From positions 3,038,001 through 3,102,000 of the forward strand of contig NZ_VFPL01000001.1 in NCBI RefSeq assembly GCF_006716645.1: a DNA stretch of 64,000 bases, read 5' to 3'. How positions within the stretch are numbered: position 1 is the stretch's first letter; each line of letters starts with the position of its first letter. The DNA comes from Arcticibacter tournemirensis (GTDB lineage: Bacteria; Bacteroidota; Bacteroidia; Sphingobacteriales; Sphingobacteriaceae). Shown here in pieces: positions 1-8,079 of this stretch. The notes below the pieces were generated by a model. It was not told where the DNA came from, ran no database searches, and worked only from the letters and a program-made list of their open reading frames with translations. Position numbers and translations under genes: made by a program.

Positions 1-261
1 GGAGAGTGCGGATGCAGGTCGGGAATAGCAACCGTTTTGGCCGAACATGGGGTAGAAGTACTACTGGCGGGAAGTATGGGTACCGGCTCGTACACGCTGT
101 TACGGCGTAATCGTATTGTGGTTTTAAGAGGATGTTCGGGCGAAGCAACCACCGTTTTAAGAGATTTCCTTGATGGTCGTCTTTCCGATCAGGGAAGTAA
201 TTGTTCAGTGCATGGCGAAGATCACGGGGAAGGGCATGTATGTAATCACCATCACAAATGA
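1..261 (+). CDS. NifX/NifB-like FeMo-cofactor-type protein, 5' truncated
   Basis: The reading frame is open from the first base of the window, so the start lies outside it; the 86 visible residues are the C-terminal part. They show a Cys-Gly-Cys near the edge, an 'LAGSMGTG' turn, an 'RGCSGE' motif and a Cys/His-rich tail ending CNHHHK. This pattern fits the dinitrogenase iron-molybdenum cofactor (Nitro_FeMo-Co) family. Members are widespread in organisms without nitrogenase and probably bind metal or an Fe-S cluster, but their role is unclear. No nif genes are visible here. The stop codon overlaps the next gene's start (ATGA), so the two are probably translated together. Confidence 0.75.
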   Translation, partial: GECGCRSGIATVLAEHGVEVLLAGSMGTGSYTLLRRNRIVVLRGCSGEATTVLRDFLDGRLSDQGSNCSVHGEDHGEGHVCNHHHK

Positions 262-671
262 TAAGTTTCAGTACTAAATTAAGAGTCCAGTATTGCGATA
301 CAGACCAGATGAGCTTTGCACATCATTCCAATTATGTGAAATATTTCGAACTGGCGAGGCTGGAATTGTTGAGGAGCATAGGGGTTTCCTATGTTTCAAT
401 TGAGGAAGCTGGCTTTATCCTGCCGGTTGTAGACGTTAAAATACATTACATTAAGCCCGCTTTCTACGACGATGAACTTCTGATTGAAACCAGGCTTCCT
501 GCTTTAAAAGGCGCAAGGATTGTATTTCTCTATCATGTAACCAATCAGCATGGGAAGCTCATCTGCGAAGGGGAAACGACGCTGGCATTTGCTGGTAAAG
601 TCAACAAAAGGGCCTGCCATCCGCCTGCCTTTTTTATTAACGCTGTTCATAATGCGGAAGTAGCGGTGTGA
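258..671 (+). CDS. YbgC-type acyl-CoA thioesterase (hotdog fold)
   Basis: A 137-residue single hotdog-domain protein, the usual size for the 4-hydroxybenzoyl-CoA/YbgC thioesterase family, which hydrolyses acyl-CoA in the cytoplasm. The N-terminal signature is clear: a 'DTD' at residues 14-16 (Asp14 or Asp16 is the likely catalytic residue), then HHSNY, YFELAR with Glu31 and Arg34, and LLRSIG. The usual glycine after DTDQM is a serine here. The start overlaps the stop of the NifX-like gene by one base pattern (ATGA), implying translational coupling. The 3' end overlaps the convergent DUF922 gene by 25 bases. The physiological substrate cannot be read from the sequence. Confidence 0.85.
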   Translation: MISFSTKLRVQYCDTDQMSFAHHSNYVKYFELARLELLRSIGVSYVSIEEAGFILPVVDVKIHYIKPAFYDDELLIETRLPALKGARIVFLYHVTNQHGKLICEGETTLAFAGKVNKRACHPPAFFINAVHNAEVAV

Positions 672-1777
672 TTGTCGCGTTTTTTTAGATCACTGTCGAT
701 CCGGTCATTCCACTTCGCCTGTGCCGCTGCATTCATTCCGTGGGAAGTTTCAATGTCATATGCCTTTTGCATAGCGTGCATATCTCTTAAGGAATCAAGA
801 TACTGCATGTTAAGGAAAGCTTCATATGTATCAGGGGTAAGTTTCTCAGTCAAAACCTTTTGTTTAAACTGTTCGGCTATGATTTTTACAATATCAAAAT
901 GCCGTTGCTCGTGGTTTAAGGCATATTGGTTTCTTCCAGCGGAACTGGCCCAGCAGGCGCTTTTAGGCAGATAAGCTTTCATTGCGACATCAACATAGAT
1001 AGTCTCATTTTTTAGCTTCGCATCCTGTATATAACCAAGACCGGGAATCACGAGTGCCTGGTATTTGTTTGAATGTATATTCTGCGACTGAAAATCACCC
1101 CAGGTTAGCTTTCTTTCAGGTGAATAGTATATCGTGTCGCCCTCAGGCTGCTCTCTGTAATCCGAAAAGTTGAACCTAACATCCCTGGCGAGCCGCCAAT
1201 CGGATTTTACATTGGCCTTCATCCAGTTATCAAAACTAACCAAAGCAGTTCTTAAAATATTGCGGATATGGCTTTCTACAGAAGTCGTATTGCCAACCGG
1301 CCGGGTATAGCGTAACGCGAACTTTGGAGACGTGAGAGGGGCTACACCATATTCTTTTGTCAGTCCAAAAGAGAGATGCAGCTTTATGCGACCTTCAATG
1401 CTGCCATCGGGAAGGGTCGCTTCGCTCACTTTTAATTCATTCAGGCCGATAGTGACCGCCCTTAACGACCTGTCTTTTTGTAGATTTTTGGATAAATAGT
1501 TGTTGACTGCTGCTATTGCACCGCCATGCAGATCTGTCGTCTTAACTATTGTCTGATCTGCCGCATTTTTTATGACCAGCGAAGCGACGGCTCCTTTACT
1601 GGTTCTTTCGTCTGCGATGGTCGCGATATAATATCCCGTAGGCTTCAGTACGATCGGCGAATTCTCCAGTACTATTTGCGCTGATGTCTGAAAGCTATTG
1701 ATCAGTATCAGTCCTGTAACAATGAATAGTAGTTGTATTTTATATGTCTTATATGTCCTTCGCAGTTTCATTCCCAC
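647..1777 (-). CDS. Secreted DUF922-type putative zinc protease
   Basis: A 376-residue protein with an N-terminal signal peptide (hydrophobic stretch about residues 13-33, ending near TSAQ). The C-terminal third carries HEQRH at about residues 289-293, which fits the HExxH zinc motif of zincins, followed downstream by a 'YDxxTxHG ... W' block typical of DUF922, a family of predicted secreted Zn-dependent peptidases. The N-terminal two thirds, with repeated hydrophobic/charged strands, is not recognised. Translation could start at Met1 or Met3. It probably acts in the periplasm or outside the cell. No operon partner is obvious: the next gene on the strand is about 80 bases away. Activity and substrate are inference. 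Confidence 0.7.
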   Translation of the reverse strand: MGMKLRRTYKTYKIQLLFIVTGLILINSFQTSAQIVLENSPIVLKPTGYYIATIADERTSKGAVASLVIKNAADQTIVKTTDLHGGAIAAVNNYLSKNLQKDRSLRAVTIGLNELKVSEATLPDGSIEGRIKLHLSFGLTKEYGVAPLTSPKFALRYTRPVGNTTSVESHIRNILRTALVSFDNWMKANVKSDWRLARDVRFNFSDYREQPEGDTIYYSPERKLTWGDFQSQNIHSNKYQALVIPGLGYIQDAKLKNETIYVDVAMKAYLPKSACWASSAGRNQYALNHEQRHFDIVKIIAEQFKQKVLTEKLTPDTYEAFLNMQYLDSLRDMHAMQKAYDIETSHGMNAAAQAKWNDRIDSDLKKRDNHTATSAL

Positions 1778-1855
1778 TTTCCATACATCTAACGCATTTA
1801 TCTCATAAGTAGTATCAGCGGTGTTGCGTTAATGTTCTTGCAATTGACACATAGC

Positions 1856-2563
1856 TCAACCCGAAATAGCGAGTACATAATCGAGATCGCAGTCAGGTTC
1901 CTCCAAAGGAATATTCCGGTAGTAAGGCTTGCCAAGTAAGCGCACTTCTTGACTTGATGATAGGCCTGGCAAGCTGACCGTTCTTTTTTCACCATTGGAG
2001 GCATTTCCCTGCAATAATCCGTAAGCCTCTTCCGAAATGATAAGGTCGTTATTCAGCTCTTTTGTTTTCGCCTGCAAGCGTGATGCTATGTTGACAGGTA
2101 AACCCATTACCGATAATTGCTGCTGTTGCGACTCAAGTCCGAATTGCCCGACGACAACACTGCCAGTATGCATGCCTATGCCAATTTCGAGCGGATTCTG
2201 CCGATATTCCGCGGCATATGCGTCATTAAACAACTGAACCGACTCAAGCATCATCCTTGCGGCCTGATAGCTTTGATTTGCCGCTTCTTTGATAGAAGAT
2301 CCGAATCCGAAAACGGCATAAAGGCTGTCTCCTGCCATCTCTACAACGGTGCCTTTGAACGTTTTTATAATCTTATTAAACATGGAAAACAACCGATGCA
2401 CTACCTCGATAACTTCTCTGGCTGGTCGCGATTCCATCAAACCAGTAAAATTCCGGATATCTAAAAACAAGATTGCCAGTTCTTCTTCAGCATCGGCAGG
2501 CGGAAGGATATTCGGGTAGGCAACAGCAGTTGGTGCGTAGGAGGATGTAGAGCTAATTTTCAT
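1856..2563 (-). CDS. Class III adenylate/guanylate cyclase, single-domain
   Basis: A 235-residue soluble protein that is almost entirely a class III nucleotidyl cyclase domain (about residues 28-200). Metal-binding aspartates are present in LFLDIRNFT (Asp35) and AGDSLYAVFG (Asp79), and the transition-state pair Asn158/Arg162 is present in PVNIASR. The substrate-specifying positions are Glu75, where adenylate cyclases have Lys, and Ser151, where they have Asp. Glu at the first position is the guanylate cyclase residue. No sensory, HAMP or membrane segment is fused, so regulation must come through a partner or expression level. Product (cGMP versus cAMP) is inference from residues only. Confidence 0.8.
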   Translation of the reverse strand: MKISSTSSYAPTAVAYPNILPPADAEEELAILFLDIRNFTGLMESRPAREVIEVVHRLFSMFNKIIKTFKGTVVEMAGDSLYAVFGFGSSIKEAANQSYQAARMMLESVQLFNDAYAAEYRQNPLEIGIGMHTGSVVVGQFGLESQQQQLSVMGLPVNIASRLQAKTKELNNDLIISEEAYGLLQGNASNGEKRTVSLPGLSSSQEVRLLGKPYYRNIPLEEPDCDLDYVLAISG

Positions 2564-2804
2564 TGGGTTATCATTATCGTTTTTTGAAGTAGACGAACAA
2601 GTATTTAAAACATTTTAAATTTTCTTTCAGAAAATGCTTTCGTAACTTTTAAATGACAAAATATGCAACTGTTTGGGTTGGATTCACTATGATCAGATTT
2701 GCTCCTGGGAAAATACCATCTGCTAATGAATAAGATTGAGAAGATGATTGCTATTTATTAATTTAGCGAAAAATACCTCAACACACATATCCAAAAAATA
2801 TAAA

Positions 2805-3665
2805 ATGAAAAAGTCTTTTGTTAAGAATGTCTTCGCGCTGCTGCTTATTGCTTTTTACAGTCTGTCTGTTCAGGCGAAAGATGTAATTAAAATATTGGCC
2901 ATAGGGAACAGCTTTTCTGATGATGCTGTCGAAAACTACCTCTACGAACTTGCTAAAGCTGCCGGTGATAGTCTGGTTATTGGAAACGCCTATATCGGTG
3001 GATGTTCATTAGAAACACATAATAAAAACGCCGGTTCAAACGCGGCGGCTTATTCTTACAGAAAGATTGTAGGCGGTAAAAAGACGACAATCGCTAATAG
3101 CACCTTGCTATCCTGTATTAAAGATGAACCCTGGGACTATATTAGCTTCCAGCAAGCGAGCCCGAATTCAGGGATATATGCAACCTACTTTCCATATTTA
3201 ACCGACCTGATGAAATATACTAAAAGTAATGCAACCAATCATCGTGTTAAATTTATACTGCACCGCACCTGGGCCTATGCTAAAACATCATCGCATACCG
3301 GTTTCGCAAATTACCATAACAATCAGGATGAAATGTACCGGGCAATTGTTGATGCAACCAGGAAAGTTGTAAAAGAGGTAAAGGGCTTTAAACTTCTTAT
3401 TCCATCCGGAACGGCCATTCAGAACGCCAGGACAAGTGCCATAGGAGATAATCTTTGCAGGGACGGCTATCACCTGGAGCTGACTTACGGTCGTTACACT
3501 GCCGCATGCACCTGGTTTGAAGCCCTTACGGGCAAAAGCGTAGTAGGCAACACGTATGTCCCTGAAACAATAAATAGCTCAAAAGCTAAAATAGCTCAGA
3601 ATGCTGCGCATTATGCGATACGCAAACCTGATGAAGTAACTTCCATGGCCTCGTTTAGTTTATAA
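2805..3665 (+). CDS. DUF4886 secreted SGNH-like protein
   Basis: The chosen ATG at 2805 gives a 286-residue precursor beginning MKKSFVKNV with a clean signal peptide to about residue 24 (SVQA); an upstream in-frame codon at 2748 would place an unlikely hydrophilic extension before it. The mature protein begins with ILAIGNSFS (Ser36), the block I nucleophile motif of SGNH hydrolases, and ends with DGYHL (Asp220, His223), the Asp-x-x-His of block V. This architecture is that of DUF4886, found in Bacteroidota, often linked to polysaccharide or ester metabolism. Substrate unknown. The stop codon lies inside a perfect hairpin shared with the convergent efp gene. Confidence 0.8.
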   Translation: MKKSFVKNVFALLLIAFYSLSVQAKDVIKILAIGNSFSDDAVENYLYELAKAAGDSLVIGNAYIGGCSLETHNKNAGSNAAAYSYRKIVGGKKTTIANSTLLSCIKDEPWDYISFQQASPNSGIYATYFPYLTDLMKYTKSNATNHRVKFILHRTWAYAKTSSHTGFANYHNNQDEMYRAIVDATRKVVKEVKGFKLLIPSGTAIQNARTSAIGDNLCRDGYHLELTYGRYTAACTWFEALTGKSVVGNTYVPETINSSKAKIAQNAAHYAIRKPDEVTSMASFSL

Positions 3666-3674
3666 CGAGGCCAT
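3645..3674. terminator. Hairpin at convergent gene ends
   Basis: Perfect 11-bp inverted repeat (3645-3655 with 3664-3674) and an 8-base loop between the DUF4886 gene and efp. It includes the DUF4886 stop codon. No long T-run follows, so it is a probable but not textbook bidirectional terminator. Confidence 0.55.
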
Positions 3675-3679
3675 AGATA

Positions 3680-4240
3680 TTATTTTACGCGCTCGATATA
3701 CTCGCCCGTACGTGTATCGACTTTGATTTTATCGCCCTGGTTCACAAATAAAGGAACTTTTATTTCGATACCGGTTTCTGTGGTAGCATATTTCTGTGCG
3801 CCCGAAGAAGTGTCGCCTTTAACAGCCGGCTCGGTATAGGTGATTTCCAGCTCTACAGAATTCGGCGCCTGAGCCATAATTGGCTCTCCGCTCTCCAAAG
3901 AAACGATCACGTTCATGCCTTCCTTTATAAACTTTGCGGCTGGCCCGAAAAGTGATTTTGGAATATTGAACTGATCGAAGGTGACGTTATCCATAACCAC
4001 AAAGTAGTCGCCTTCTTCATACAGATATTGGTAGTCATTGCTTTCTACCCGGCAGATTTCCACCTGCTCGTCAGTCCCTAAACGGGCCTCTACGATCTTT
4101 CCGGTTTTGATATTGCGAAACTTGCCTAAGTAAAAGGCTCCGCCTTTACCTGGTGTACGGTGTAATATTTCTGCAACTGTCACCAGTTCGCCGTTGAAAC
4201 GTAAGATGTTTCCCGATTTTATTTCGGATGCCTTTGCCAT
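3680..4240 (-). CDS. efp: Elongation factor P
   Basis: A 186-residue protein matching EF-P over its full length. EF-P binds between the P and E sites of stalled ribosomes and stimulates peptide bond formation at polyproline stretches. The domain I loop reads PGKGGAF with Lys32 at the tip, the residue that other bacteria modify or leave bare. Three beta-barrel domains of normal length follow, with the conserved C-terminal 'DTRTGEYIERV' end. It is monocistronic: convergent to DUF4886, with its own TATCTTTG box upstream. No lysine-modifying enzyme (EpmA/EpmB, EarP) is visible in the window. Confidence 0.96.
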   Translation of the reverse strand: MAKASEIKSGNILRFNGELVTVAEILHRTPGKGGAFYLGKFRNIKTGKIVEARLGTDEQVEICRVESNDYQYLYEEGDYFVVMDNVTFDQFNIPKSLFGPAAKFIKEGMNVIVSLESGEPIMAQAPNSVELEITYTEPAVKGDTSSGAQKYATTETGIEIKVPLFVNQGDKIKVDTRTGEYIERVK

Positions 4241-4265
4241 AAAGAATAATTGTAAAATTTGAGCT

Positions 4266-4293
4266 CAAAGATATATGAAAATGTCTTTGCAAA
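4266..4293 (-). promoter_or_regulatory. Putative efp promoter
   Basis: On the minus strand a TATCTTTG box (4273-4266) matches the Bacteroidota -7 consensus TAnnTTTG, with TTTG (4293-4290) 16 bases upstream, slightly shorter than the usual spacing. It leaves a leader of about 20-25 bases before the efp ATG. Confidence 0.5.
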
Positions 4294-4294
4294 A

Positions 4295-7200
4295 TTAAAA
4301 TCTGAATTTCATTGCTGCATAAGGGTACCACCCTTCTTTCGAATAGCCTGCCAAAAGCCTGAATAAGGTAATTTGTGCCGGAGCAAAATACACGCCGGCC
4401 CCGGTTCCGTTATGCCAGGTTGATGAACGCTCTCCTTTCTCCCATACTCTTCCAATATCGTAGAACGCCATAAATCCGAATTGTCCGGGCAGGATGTAAC
4501 TGGCGAAATCCGACGCTTTGATCCTCAGCTCAAGATTATTATATACCATGTGCTGACCGGCGAACCGGTACTGGCGGTACCCAAGCAGATTGTCGTGCCC
4601 GCCGAGGAACAACGACTGGTAAAAAGCTGTTTTACCCGCCGAGATACCCCCACCGAGACGTTCAGCAATGACGACCGTCGATTTCTTATTCAGACTTTTA
4701 TAAAAGGCAAGCTCTGGCAGAACCTGCAGAAATGATCTGGAATAGTCATTAAGTCCTTTGTATCCTTGTATCCTGATGTTTACGTACGTTCCCCAGGAAG
4801 GCAGGATCGCGTTATTCCTTTTATCGCTGTTAAAATTAATAACAAAGCCGGCGTGGGCTTTCTCTTTTGAAACGGTGAGGCTGTCGTATGAATTAATAAG
4901 CGAAGAATTGCTGATGATCCGGCCCACATTGTCGGAAGGATCAGAGGTATAATACTGAAAAGAGGGGCCTATACTCAGACTGCTGCCTTTATCATTTCTC
5001 CATTGCAGGGCAGCATCAAGGAGATAGGTATTATAGCGGGAACGGTAATACCTTTTGAAATCGCCCGTTTTAATGAAGGGAGTTGAATTTCCTCTGCCGA
5101 AAAAGTTTCGTGTATTATCAGGTGCATTAATCAAAGCGCTCATGACAAAACTAGCCGAGCCGAGCGCCCTGTTCCATTCACCGCGGTAACTCAACGCAAA
5201 AGCCTCTGTTGAAAAGGAGTGTGTGAGCATTATCTGTTGTGTATTGGCATAAGGCGTTTTTCTGAAACCTTCCTGACGGATATGCCTGAACCCGGCTCCT
5301 AAGAGAAAGCCATCATCAATGTTAATGCCTGCATTCATGAGCGGTACGGTAACATTATAAAGGTTCACGGGCACAAAAGCCGTGTTTGTGCTGTCATTGT
5401 CCAGCCGCTTTATGACTCGGGCGGAATTTCCGCTAATCCTTACCTGTTCTTCCTTTCCGTAAATCCTTATTTTTTTCCCTGCATCTGTTATCTCATAGGT
5501 TTTGGCTCCTGAATCTCCGATCAGACGTATTTTCACAGGCGATTCTTTTACATCTACAGTTACGTCATCTTCCCCTTTTCCTGTATATAACCTGATCTCC
5601 TTTGTTATTGCAGAAGGATAGACTTTAGACATCAGCGTATCCGTAATTGCACCATCCTTGTTTTTCTTTCGCAATGTAAGCCTCACACCTTCAGGTGTGT
5701 CGCTTAGGACTGCATTTTCGTTTTTATCGCTTGCCCTTATATCAACGATTTTGTTTATAAATCGGTAATACTCATCCATCGCCGCCGGGATCGCCTTTCT
5801 TCTGTCTTTTAATTGAGTCAGTAACCGGTTATGTCTCAGAGTATAAGTTTCCGGAGGAAGCCTTCGCAACGCAGCTTCGAGTACCGAATCTGTAATGGCA
5901 TTAACAAAGTTTTCGGTGATTTCCGTCCATCGTTCATAACTTATATGCGACGCTGGTATGTGGTTAACGAAACGGGTTTTGAACAGCGAGTAGCGCACAT
6001 CGTCAATCTCCCTCCCAAAACCCTGCAGGGTGGGAGCTATCCAGCGACGTCTGGCGACTGTTGGAAAAAGCCCGTCCGATACCCTGAACACCTGATCGCG
6101 GTCTCGCGGTACGCCCAGATAAACTTCTTCGTTGCCCTTTTTACTATCCACCCAGCGCCATTGGTCCTCATGCCGGTCCCAGTCGCCGATGAGAAGATCC
6201 AATAAGCGTGCTCTTAAAAACGCCTCACTGTCGTAGCTGTTATCATTATCTTTCCTGATTTTGTCAAGAACTTTAAACGTATTGTCCGATTCTCCTAAAG
6301 GTTCACGCTCTTCTAAAAGGCATACCGTATTTACAAATGCTTTTTCGTAGACCCCCAGATTTTTGTCGGGAGCGATTACACCTATCACCGGGTTTGTATG
6401 AGGGACATTCGCGGCATGCGCCAGAGGAGGTACCACTAATGCTGAGTAAGGATGCTGAGCGCTTACGGCGTCGTCGAGCCAGTCCCTCGCAAAAGTTTCA
6501 CGCAGTGCTTCAGGCAGTAACAGGTCAGGACTTTTTTCAACGCTCCTGATGACCCATTCTTTGCCGTTTTTATCTTCAAGCCGTAAAGATTTAGACTGCA
6601 TTCCTCCGCCGCGTTTAGTGGGTCTAAGCCCTCCGCTTATTTCAGAGATCCGGATGAGCGGTAGCTTCGTTTCGGTTGCCCACTCTTTACGATAGTTCTC
6701 TCCAAAAAGCTTCCTGTGCCAGTTGCTTGCTTTTTCGTAATCGGGCCGGATAGCGACTGTCGTACTGTCGCCCGTGAAACTTTCATAAAATGCCTGCTCC
6801 GCGTCCCTAACCCGCACATAAGGCTTTTTATAGGAGAAAGCTTTCGATACCCCGGTGTCAGAATAAATATAATAGGTCAATTGAATTGCGTTATCCTTCA
6901 GAATGTCGGCAATAACGTAACCTTGTGTAGCATCGGCAAACAAGGAATGTTTTCCTTTTTTTGCATAACTGTTTTTGGCACCCGCGCCGCTGACTACCTG
7001 AAACTGTTCGCCCTTTATTAACTGAAGGCCGTGTTCATGACCCGCAACATGGATCAGGTTCGGATACTTGTCGAACACCCCGTCAATTCTCCTGATCATA
7101 TCCTGATAAAGAGGATGTTTCACGTCTTCCGGATTCGTAAAAGTGTTGCGAAGGAACGGATATAGTGAGCCTATTACCGGAAGTGGGATATAAAGGTTTT

Positions 7201-7897
7201 TGCTAGCCGCAGTGAGCGGGAACAAATGATCTTTAAGTGAGAAGTATCCGCCATGAGTGCCATAGGTCTGAAATGGATGATGCGATGCAAGCAGGATCAC
7301 TTTATGCCTGTTTTTAAAGAAAAGCTCTTCGAGCCGCATTATTATTTCATCTTTTGTGCTGCAATCGCAATCTCCATCCTGATTCGTTTTATTGTAAGTA
7401 TATACCCACCATTCCGAATCAAAAGCAATTACCGTAAGACTATCCGAAAGCGGGATTTCTACCGGATCGGGACAGCCTTCGCGAGGTATCATTCTGAGAA
7501 GGCTGTCATTCTGCATTTCAAGGAACCTCGACTGCTGTTTAATTTTAGCAAGCCCTGCCGGTCCCATCCGGTCCCAGTCGTGATTCCCCGGTAAAAAATA
7601 TACAGGAGCGCCAGCTTTGCGTAAAGGCTCATATTGTGATTTGAGGATCTCCTGCGTTGTCTTTTCTTCAGCGCTGCCTGGCAAGCCCATTCCTCTGGGA
7701 TAGATGTTGTCGCCCAGAAAGAATACAGATGTCCTACTGGTAAGTATTTTTGCTACGGCGTCCGAAACAACATTTTTCTGCTGCATGTCAATTTCACCCG
7801 CATCGCCTATTAAGATCACCCGATAAAGGACAGAGTCCTGCGCAATGAGATTTAGAGTGAGAGTGAAAAGGAAAATTGTCAATAGATATCTTTTCAT
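4295..7897 (-). CDS. Metallophosphoesterase / kinase-like / Omp85-barrel fusion protein
   Basis: A 1200-residue precursor; Met at 7897 is preferred because it starts a signal peptide (MKRYLLTIF...LIAQ), ten residues after an upstream Met. Residues about 25-330 form a calcineurin-like phosphoesterase with all metal motifs: GDAG (31-34), GDNIY (62-66), GNHD (104-107), HH (206-207) and GHEH (286-289). Residues about 420-640 contain GDWDRHEDQW (571-580) and PRDRDQVF (597-604), which resemble the catalytic and metal-binding loops of HipA/Fam20-type kinases. From about residue 860 on there is a surface-antigen/Omp85-type barrel with a LGYRQYRF-like motif, ending in Phe. The predicted layout is a phosphatase tethered at the outer membrane. 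The kinase comparison is inference; the end domains are secure. Confidence 0.75.
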   Translation of the reverse strand: MKRYLLTIFLFTLTLNLIAQDSVLYRVILIGDAGEIDMQQKNVVSDAVAKILTSRTSVFFLGDNIYPRGMGLPGSAEEKTTQEILKSQYEPLRKAGAPVYFLPGNHDWDRMGPAGLAKIKQQSRFLEMQNDSLLRMIPREGCPDPVEIPLSDSLTVIAFDSEWWVYTYNKTNQDGDCDCSTKDEIIMRLEELFFKNRHKVILLASHHPFQTYGTHGGYFSLKDHLFPLTAASKNLYIPLPVIGSLYPFLRNTFTNPEDVKHPLYQDMIRRIDGVFDKYPNLIHVAGHEHGLQLIKGEQFQVVSGAGAKNSYAKKGKHSLFADATQGYVIADILKDNAIQLTYYIYSDTGVSKAFSYKKPYVRVRDAEQAFYESFTGDSTTVAIRPDYEKASNWHRKLFGENYRKEWATETKLPLIRISEISGGLRPTKRGGGMQSKSLRLEDKNGKEWVIRSVEKSPDLLLPEALRETFARDWLDDAVSAQHPYSALVVPPLAHAANVPHTNPVIGVIAPDKNLGVYEKAFVNTVCLLEEREPLGESDNTFKVLDKIRKDNDNSYDSEAFLRARLLDLLIGDWDRHEDQWRWVDSKKGNEEVYLGVPRDRDQVFRVSDGLFPTVARRRWIAPTLQGFGREIDDVRYSLFKTRFVNHIPASHISYERWTEITENFVNAITDSVLEAALRRLPPETYTLRHNRLLTQLKDRRKAIPAAMDEYYRFINKIVDIRASDKNENAVLSDTPEGVRLTLRKKNKDGAITDTLMSKVYPSAITKEIRLYTGKGEDDVTVDVKESPVKIRLIGDSGAKTYEITDAGKKIRIYGKEEQVRISGNSARVIKRLDNDSTNTAFVPVNLYNVTVPLMNAGINIDDGFLLGAGFRHIRQEGFRKTPYANTQQIMLTHSFSTEAFALSYRGEWNRALGSASFVMSALINAPDNTRNFFGRGNSTPFIKTGDFKRYYRSRYNTYLLDAALQWRNDKGSSLSIGPSFQYYTSDPSDNVGRIISNSSLINSYDSLTVSKEKAHAGFVINFNSDKRNNAILPSWGTYVNIRIQGYKGLNDYSRSFLQVLPELAFYKSLNKKSTVVIAERLGGGISAGKTAFYQSLFLGGHDNLLGYRQYRFAGQHMVYNNLELRIKASDFASYILPGQFGFMAFYDIGRVWEKGERSSTWHNGTGAGVYFAPAQITLFRLLAGYSKEGWYPYAAMKFRF

Positions 7898-8027
7898 AAT
7901 GAGATGCTTCAGTATTTTCGGATGCACAGTTCAAAATACACGAAATATCGAACCTGTTATACAATAATAGTATAATTATGGATAAAAATAGGGATCCTTA
8001 AAGGAAGTGTCAGAATGTTGTCATTGC

Positions 8028-8063
8028 CTTTCGGCTTTCGGCTTTCAGCTCCCAACTTTCACC
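8028..8063. repeat. Short degenerate heptamer array
   Basis: About five 7-base units of the form TTTCGGC / TTTCAGC / TCCCAAC / TTTCACC lie just before the GAF gene. Same 7-base period as the other arrays in this window. Confidence 0.55.
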
Positions 8064-8079
8064 TATATTTACAACACCT

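Noticed and set aside
1-261. Nitrogen fixation cluster
   Set aside because: Only a NifX/NifB-like fragment is present; no nif genes, and such proteins occur in non-fixers.
1798-2004. Small minus-strand frame inside the cyclase gene
   Set aside because: Overlaps the cyclase in another frame without any family or start context.
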